Part shown: piece after piece, positions 59,383 through 64,000 of the stretch
How the letters are laid out: every line of letters starts with the position of its first letter
Position numbering within the stretch: the stretch's first letter is position 1
NCBI GenBank assembly: GCA_964508715.1
Contig: CAZDUX010000003.1
Location: 62,001 to 126,000, forward strand
Direction of reading: 5' to 3'
Length of the DNA: 64,000 nucleotides
Origin: JAKALX01 sp964508715
GTDB lineage: Bacteria; Chloroflexota; Dehalococcoidia; Tepidiformales; Tepidiformaceae
Translations under genes and position numbers: made by a program
The notes under the pieces: model-generated
Seen by the model: the letters and a program-made list of their open reading frames with translations, nothing else
Database searches by the model: none
What the model was told of the DNA's origin: nothing

Positions 59383-62382
59383 TCATCCTCCATCGGTACC
59401 CGACCAGATGACGCCGGGTCCGGCGGTGATTGCGATCCAGTAGACGCCACCGCGAGTGAAGGTCTGGAGGTCGGAGGCGCCGGGGATACTGCCGGTCCCG
59501 GTGAAGTAGCCTCGCCACACGTTATTGGCGGCATCCCAGCCGTAGACTGCCGTCACGCGGCCGGTAAGGTCGTTTTGGCCATTCCCCTTCAGTGCGAGGG
59601 CGACAGCGACACCGTCGCCCCCACGCCAGACGAGAAGCGACCAGCGGAAGTCCAGCTGGTAGTGAACTGGCTCGCCGGTTGGGGGCGGGAGAGTCCCGCC
59701 GCTGATGCCACCCGTGCCGCCGCCTGTTGAGCCTCCGCTCGACCCGCCAGACCCGACGCTTGTGTAGGTGTAGTTCTGCTTGAGTTCGCTCGTGCCACCA
59801 GCGGTTGTGACGCTGAGGATTGTTGGCCCCGACTGGCCGGGAGGAGCAACCACCGTGATGCTCGTGTCGCTATTGACGATGCAGGCAGGCACCACGGTTG
59901 CACCGAACTTGATCGCACCCGGGCACGTTGCTCCAAGGAAGCCGTTCCCGGTGATCTCGATGGTCGTACCGCCAACGGTCGGCCCAGAATCGGGGCTGAC
60001 CCTGGTGATGACGGGCGGATTCGCCACGTACGTGAACTTTGACAGGGTTGAGACGGGGCTGGTGCCACCAGCAGTCGTCACCTTGATATCGACCACCCCT
60101 GCCGAGGCGACTGCCGGGGCCATGGCGGTGATCTGTGTCGCGCTGTTGACGTTGACGGCGGCCGAGTTTGTTCCCCCGAACGAGACCGTCGCGGGAGCGA
60201 CGAAGTTCGTGCCGCCGATGATGACGATGGTGCCCCCGCTCGTTGGTGCGCTGCCGGGGTTGAGGGAGGCAATGATCGGCCCGCTCGTATAGGTGAACAG
60301 GTCGTCCGGACTCGTGGCGCTCTGACCCGAGTTTGTGGTCACGCGGACATCGACGGCTCCGATCGATCCGGCAGGGGCCGTCGCCTGGATCTGGACGGGG
60401 CTGATGAAGGTGATCGGGACGGTATTGGCGCCGAACTGGACCGTGGCGGTTGTCGTGAAATTCGTTCCATTGATGGTGACGACCGTGCCACCGGCCGGGG
60501 GGCCCGCATTGGGCACGACAGACGTCACCGTGGGCGCATTGTAGGAGAAAAGGTCGGCCGGGACCGCGGGGCTCGCCGTCCCGGCAACGGTTACAAGGAT
60601 GTCGACCTGCCCGTTCCCGGCGGGACTCGTCACCTGCAGCTGGGTCGGGCTCACGTACTGGACGAAGGCCGCGTCCGTGGCGCCGAATTTCACGGCGGCG
60701 CCGGGCGCGAATCCGGAGCCGCTGACTGTCACCACGGTACCACCCTGGGGAGGGCCGGAGTTGGGTGAGATCGCGGTGACGACCGGCCCCTGGACATAGT
60801 TGAAGTTCGCCGCGGTAGTGAATGGGCTGGGGCCATTGGTCCAATGGTTCAGGGTGACCTGGACCGGGCCGCCGACGGCAATGGGCGGGGAGACGGCTGT
60901 CATCTGCGTATCGCTGATGACGCTGCAACTGAGTGCTGGCCGCGAGCCAAACATCACCGGCAAAGGGTGATCGGGAAGCGGTGCAGGACCGGGAAGCGGT
61001 GACGGAGGCACCATGGTCGGGGGATTTGTCGAATTGTCCATCGTCCAGGCAGGGCAGTTACTCGTATAGCCACCAAAGAGACCGTTGAAGCCTGTCCCGG
61101 TGATGGTCACGAGTGTGCCCCCGGGCGTTGGCCCGGTGTTTGGGGTGATCGCCGTAATCGTCGGCGAGCCGGTGTAGGTGAACCTTGAATCTGGCGTCGA
61201 CGGTGAGATGAACGCGCCTATCGACACAGTGACGTTGAAGGTTCCCGTGCCTGCGGACCTGGGAGAGACGGCGGTAATGCTTCCGTCCGGGTTAGATTGG
61301 CATGAGAAGGCTGGCGTTCCGAGGCCCTGACTCTGGTCGATCGGGCCAAAATAAACACTGGACACACCTGGAGGTGTGGCTGGAGGAGCCCACGTTGGGC
61401 AGTTGGCCCCGCCTAGATTAGTCCCTCGGATGGTCACCGTTGTGCCACCGACGATGGGGCCGGTAATTGGAGTCACCGACGTCACCGTCGGCGCGCCGGG
61501 TGCCGTGTACCAGAATTGGTCCGCCCCGTTCGCGGTCGCGCTGCTCCGCACGGCAAAGTAGATATCTGTCACCGCCATCGTTCCGTACGTCTGAACGTCG
61601 AGAGTCGCGGGTGCCACAGGGTCAATCACAACGGCTCGGACATCATAGGATTGACCTGGCATCAGTGCGCCACCGGTCAAACCTGTGAGGTGCGACTGCA
61701 CTGTCGACGGTCCAACTACGATGGGATTAGGATCTGTCGCGACATAACTGCCGCCGAATGTGAAGTAGTCAATGCGGTTCAAGCAGCGGACCGATCCTGG
61801 TGGGAGTTGGGGCGTGGCGTTTGGGACGCTGACAATGCGCGGGTCCGCCCCAGTACAAAGTGAGGTCGTGGATGGGAAGAAGAATCCGTTGAGCGTAAGC
61901 AGCGTTCCCGCTGTGGCACTCCGAGGAGAAACGCTATCAACGCGCGGGGTACCGCGGCCATGGATGGCGATTGGGCTTTGTGACGGCAGGCCGAGAGCGC
62001 CTGCTGAGGCGCTAATGATCGTTACCTGCACCGTCTTGTTGGTGACCTTCTGCTGGTTGATTGTCTGGAACGACGCAGGGAGGAAGGTGCTGTTGGTGTT
62101 CTGCTTGAAGACGACCGTCTGGGTGATGGTGGAGGCGGGGTAATCCTGGTCGACGATGCCGCCCGAAAGCTGGAGCGTCACGGTAATGTCTTGCGTCAGC
62201 GTGCCGCCCTGCGTGCGATTGACGCCAACGATGACGGCGTTGCCCTCATCGACGTCATAGCTGGTCTTATCGAGGCTAAAGATCCCCTCACCGGCGGCAC
62301 TGACAGGTGCCGGGTGGCCCATGACGGCCACAATCACGAGAGCCCACGCAGCGGCAAGGAGCCACCACGGTGAGCCCCTCAA
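59383..62382 (-). CDS. Secreted IPT/TIG-repeat protein
   Basis: The 999-residue protein has an N-terminal signal segment (WWLLAAAWALVIVAVMGHPAPVSA), a Calx-beta-like domain (FSLDKTSYDVDEGNAVIVGVNRTQGG) and seven IPT/TIG repeats. These start, for example, PTVTSVVPNAGPPAGGTVVTINGTNF. It ends in a C-terminal domain (RVTAVYGWDAANNVWRGYF...GVYWIAITAG) that I recall from surface proteins of Chloroflexota. I chose TTG 62382, with GAGGG seven nt upstream; the frame also opens at GTG 62496. It is probably a cell-surface binding protein. It lies directly upstream of the giant FHA gene on the same strand, with 106 nt between them. Confidence 0.8.
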   Translation of the reverse strand: MRGSPWWLLAAAWALVIVAVMGHPAPVSAAGEGIFSLDKTSYDVDEGNAVIVGVNRTQGGTLTQDITVTLQLSGGIVDQDYPASTITQTVVFKQNTNSTFLPASFQTINQQKVTNKTVQVTIISASAGALGLPSQSPIAIHGRGTPRVDSVSPRSATAGTLLTLNGFFFPSTTSLCTGADPRIVSVPNATPQLPPGSVRCLNRIDYFTFGGSYVATDPNPIVVGPSTVQSHLTGLTGGALMPGQSYDVRAVVIDPVAPATLDVQTYGTMAVTDIYFAVRSSATANGADQFWYTAPGAPTVTSVTPITGPIVGGTTVTIRGTNLGGANCPTWAPPATPPGVSSVYFGPIDQSQGLGTPAFSCQSNPDGSITAVSPRSAGTGTFNVTVSIGAFISPSTPDSRFTYTGSPTITAITPNTGPTPGGTLVTITGTGFNGLFGGYTSNCPAWTMDNSTNPPTMVPPSPLPGPAPLPDHPLPVMFGSRPALSCSVISDTQMTAVSPPIAVGGPVQVTLNHWTNGPSPFTTAANFNYVQGPVVTAISPNSGPPQGGTVVTVSGSGFAPGAAVKFGATDAAFVQYVSPTQLQVTSPAGNGQVDILVTVAGTASPAVPADLFSYNAPTVTSVVPNAGPPAGGTVVTINGTNFTTTATVQFGANTVPITFISPVQIQATAPAGSIGAVDVRVTTNSGQSATSPDDLFTYTSGPIIASLNPGSAPTSGGTIVIIGGTNFVAPATVSFGGTNSAAVNVNSATQITAMAPAVASAGVVDIKVTTAGGTSPVSTLSKFTYVANPPVITRVSPDSGPTVGGTTIEITGNGFLGATCPGAIKFGATVVPACIVNSDTSITVVAPPGQSGPTILSVTTAGGTSELKQNYTYTSVGSGGSSGGSTGGGTGGISGGTLPPPTGEPVHYQLDFRWSLLVWRGGDGVAVALALKGNGQNDLTGRVTAVYGWDAANNVWRGYFTGTGSIPGASDLQTFTRGGVYWIAITAGPGVIWSGTDGG

Positions 62383-62731
62383 TGCCCCACCCTCTGCCCT
62401 GGTATGCACCACGGCTACCCTTTCACCTGCCGCGACGGGATCCCGGTTCCCATCGAGCAGCTCCCTCTTGTGCCGAAAACGGCCACTCTCCCCCACCCGG
62501 CCGCACGATAGCGAACCGGCCCGCGAGGTATGGCGGAGATGGCGGGCGCAGGGGCGTATGATACGTGCCGATACAACGAAAGTGTGCGGTCTTCACGACA
62601 TAGATCGCAGTATTTTCTCAAGACTCCGTGCCGCCGCCGTCTCACCGTCGCTTCCTCGCAGCCATGCGGGAAGGGGAAACCACCCTTTCGGGGTGGGGAT
62701 ACGGCCATTCCCGGTGCCGTGTTTCCGTGGC
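62383..62731. other. Gene-free stretch of 349 nt
   Basis: I see no gene here. It contains the 5' region of the TIG-repeat gene and, near its right end, the hairpins after the transglycosylase-like gene. A second stem, CTTCC(T)CGCA / TGCGGGAAG, lies at 62651-62672. The 62560-62640 part is more A/T-rich and may hold a promoter, but no clear boxes were found. Confidence 0.5.
62680..62700 (-). terminator. Terminator after the transglycosylase-like gene
   Basis: On the minus strand CCACCCC-GAAA-GGGTGG forms a 6-bp stem with a GAAA-type loop followed by TTTCCCCTT, 36 nt after the stop at 62732. Confidence 0.5.
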
Positions 62732-63664
62732 TCAGTCGATGCCCCACCGCTGAGAGCAGATCATCCATCCGCCCGGTCCGCCGAAGTGCCCGCGAACCGT
62801 CCTGAGCCAGAGCGCGACGCGAAGGTTGACCACCGGGTCGAAGCGCATGTTGAAGTCTTCGCCCGAGGCGATGAAGTGCTGTTCGCCGTTGAGCTGGGCG
62901 AGGCCGTAGCTTCCGCCATTTGGATCTGATTGGTTCCAGGCCATGCGGTCGAGGGAGTGGGTCTCGCATTGGATGATCTTCCGCATGTCGGGCCACCAGC
63001 CGTCATCCATCGGCCAGCCTGCAGCGACGGCCGCGGCATCGAGTTGGTCCAGGGTGAGGAAGCGATCGCCCGGGTCGCTGAATGGTGTCCCCGGGGGTGG
63101 GAGTGAGCCCCCGGCGGGAGTTGGTTTCGGTGGGACATAGGGGGCCGGCAGACATGCCTTCTGCTTGAGGACAGTGACTGGCGGGGCAACGGGGCTGACG
63201 TCCCAGGGGCGCCGGGTACCCTGTGCGATACGTTCACCGACAGCCTGGTCGTAGACCTGGGCTTGCCGCTCGTAGCGCGCCATGAGGGTGATCCGCTGGT
63301 CTTGCCAGCGCGCCTTGTCGGCATCAGACACCGCGACGGCGAGTGCGGCTTCGGCGGAGCAGACCTGGAGGGCCGTGGCATTTAATTCCGTCATGGATGT
63401 GGACACGAAGAGCCAGGCGCCATCGCCAGAGAGCGTTTCGGCGGCACTGGCCTGTCGCGAGCCGTGATTACTGATCGCCCACGCCCCGAGCGCTCCCGCG
63501 GCCGCGAGGATGACCAGGGCGGGTGTGAACAGCAACCAGCCCCAGGGCTCTCCATCGATTCCGCGGTCTGCCACATGAACCCCCGTGCTGCTGCCGGGCG
63601 GAGTATAGCTGTGCGCAGGCAACCGTGCCTCTTCGTCCCCTGGATGATTGCGAGGTGGTGCCAT
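62732..63664 (-). CDS. Membrane-anchored lytic-transglycosylase-like protein
   Basis: The 310-residue protein has one transmembrane anchor (GWLLFTPALVILAAAGALGAWAI), a helical region rich in Ala and a Pro-rich linker (LPAPYVPPKPTPAGG). The C-terminal SLT/lysozyme-like region has IIQCETHSLDRMAWNQSDPNGGSYGLAQLNGEQHF, in which the Glu of QCETHS is a candidate catalytic residue and YGLAQ matches the GxxQ motif. It is probably extracytoplasmic and acts on peptidoglycan. I chose ATG 63664; a GTG at the VADRG position is another option. Its upstream sequence shares a 17-of-20 string with the 5' region of ftsH. Confidence 0.7.
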   Translation of the reverse strand: MAPPRNHPGDEEARLPAHSYTPPGSSTGVHVADRGIDGEPWGWLLFTPALVILAAAGALGAWAISNHGSRQASAAETLSGDGAWLFVSTSMTELNATALQVCSAEAALAVAVSDADKARWQDQRITLMARYERQAQVYDQAVGERIAQGTRRPWDVSPVAPPVTVLKQKACLPAPYVPPKPTPAGGSLPPPGTPFSDPGDRFLTLDQLDAAAVAAGWPMDDGWWPDMRKIIQCETHSLDRMAWNQSDPNGGSYGLAQLNGEQHFIASGEDFNMRFDPVVNLRVALWLRTVRGHFGGPGGWMICSQRWGID

Positions 63665-63750
63665 GGCGGATCGTAACCACCGGGAATAGAGTACACGCAG
63701 ATACCGCGCCCCCGGCGCCTGGAGCCTGCCCAATGCCAGGAACTGACACG

Positions 63751-64000
63751 ATGATCACCCGCACCCTGGCCCAGTCCGCCCGCTCGATCACCTTCGATGG
63801 GCTTCCTGGCGATGCCATCTTCCTCGCTCGCCAGTGTCTGCTCGATTGGTTTGGCTGTGCCATCGCCGGTGCCGGCGAGCCGCTCACCAGGATCCTCCGC
63901 GACGAGGCAATCGAGGCAGGCGGCAACGCGCAGGCGTCGCTCATCGGCGACTCCCGGCGTGTCCCTGCGAGACAGGCTGCCCTCGTAAACGGCGCCGCCT
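63751..64000 (+). CDS. MmgE/PrpD family protein, truncated by the window edge
   Basis: Eighty-three codons are visible. The sequence MITRTLAQSARSITFDGLPGDAIFLARQCLLDWFGCAIAGAGEP in outline is the characteristic N-terminus of MmgE/PrpD proteins (2-methylcitrate dehydratase and relatives). AGGAA lies 8 nt before the ATG; an upstream ATG at 63733 is in the same frame. PrpD-like enzymes dehydrate 2-methylcitrate in propionate use, but many family members have other roles. It is divergent from the transglycosylase-like gene. Confidence 0.85.
   Translation, partial: MITRTLAQSARSITFDGLPGDAIFLARQCLLDWFGCAIAGAGEPLTRILRDEAIEAGGNAQASLIGDSRRVPARQAALVNGAA

Overview
The window is a GC-rich bacterial chromosome segment. 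It carries core genes (ribosomal proteins L31, L27, L21, L19 and L28, ftsH, EF-G2, dut, DinG) and a coenzyme F420 gene pair (npdG-like, cofE). The repair operon has a Gram-positive-type LexA operator, and there are single-membrane-style surface glycosylation genes. Together these suggest a Chloroflexota bacterium, possibly Dehalococcoidia-like; an actinobacterial-type lineage cannot be excluded from sequence reading alone.

Left part (1-29 kb). A site-2 protease is coupled to a partial, possibly HD-type gene at the left edge. Two tandem membrane-anchored beta-propeller genes lead into a secreted lytic-transglycosylase/SH3 gene. Next come EF-G2 and an exonuclease-DinG helicase gene. An SOS-type operon follows (ImuB-like protein, DUF6504, frameshifted 3-methyladenine glycosylase) behind a LexA box that overlaps its promoter. 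Then come a HAD pseudogene, a DUF1385 gene, the rplU-rpmA-rpmE operon, ftsH, npdG-cofE, a Phd/PIN toxin-antitoxin pair, dut, rplS, a DHA2-type MFS exporter, a fakA-like kinase gene, rpmB, and a small envelope block (GT2, GT-C glycosyltransferase, flippase).

Right part (29-62 kb). This is an extracellular contractile injection system (eCIS, Afp/PVC-like) locus with unusual membrane accessories. A long minus-strand series from 43.9 to 30.8 kb encodes sheath, tube 1, an assembly-chaperone pair joined by a probable -1 frameshift, tube 2, a 1438-residue Pro/Ala/Ser/Thr-rich protein, a LysM baseplate protein, the spike hub, gp25, baseplate J and tail protein I. Upstream on the same strand are the cap-like DUF4255 protein, the eCIS marker DUF4157 protein and an AAA+ ATPase. 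The locus is bracketed by three related FHA-transmembrane proteins (486, 1046 and 2681 aa). The two large ones add an extracytoplasmic C39-like cysteine peptidase domain, and the largest adds a giant Ig-like repeat stalk. The 1046-aa gene sits 3 nt upstream of the eCIS ATPase gene, so the membrane/FHA module appears to be an integral part of the system. No tail fibre, PAAR or coiled-coil tape-measure gene was recognised.

Right edge (59-64 kb). Two further exported proteins (IPT/TIG-repeat protein and a lytic-transglycosylase-like protein) lie next to the eCIS block, and an MmgE/PrpD family gene runs off the window.
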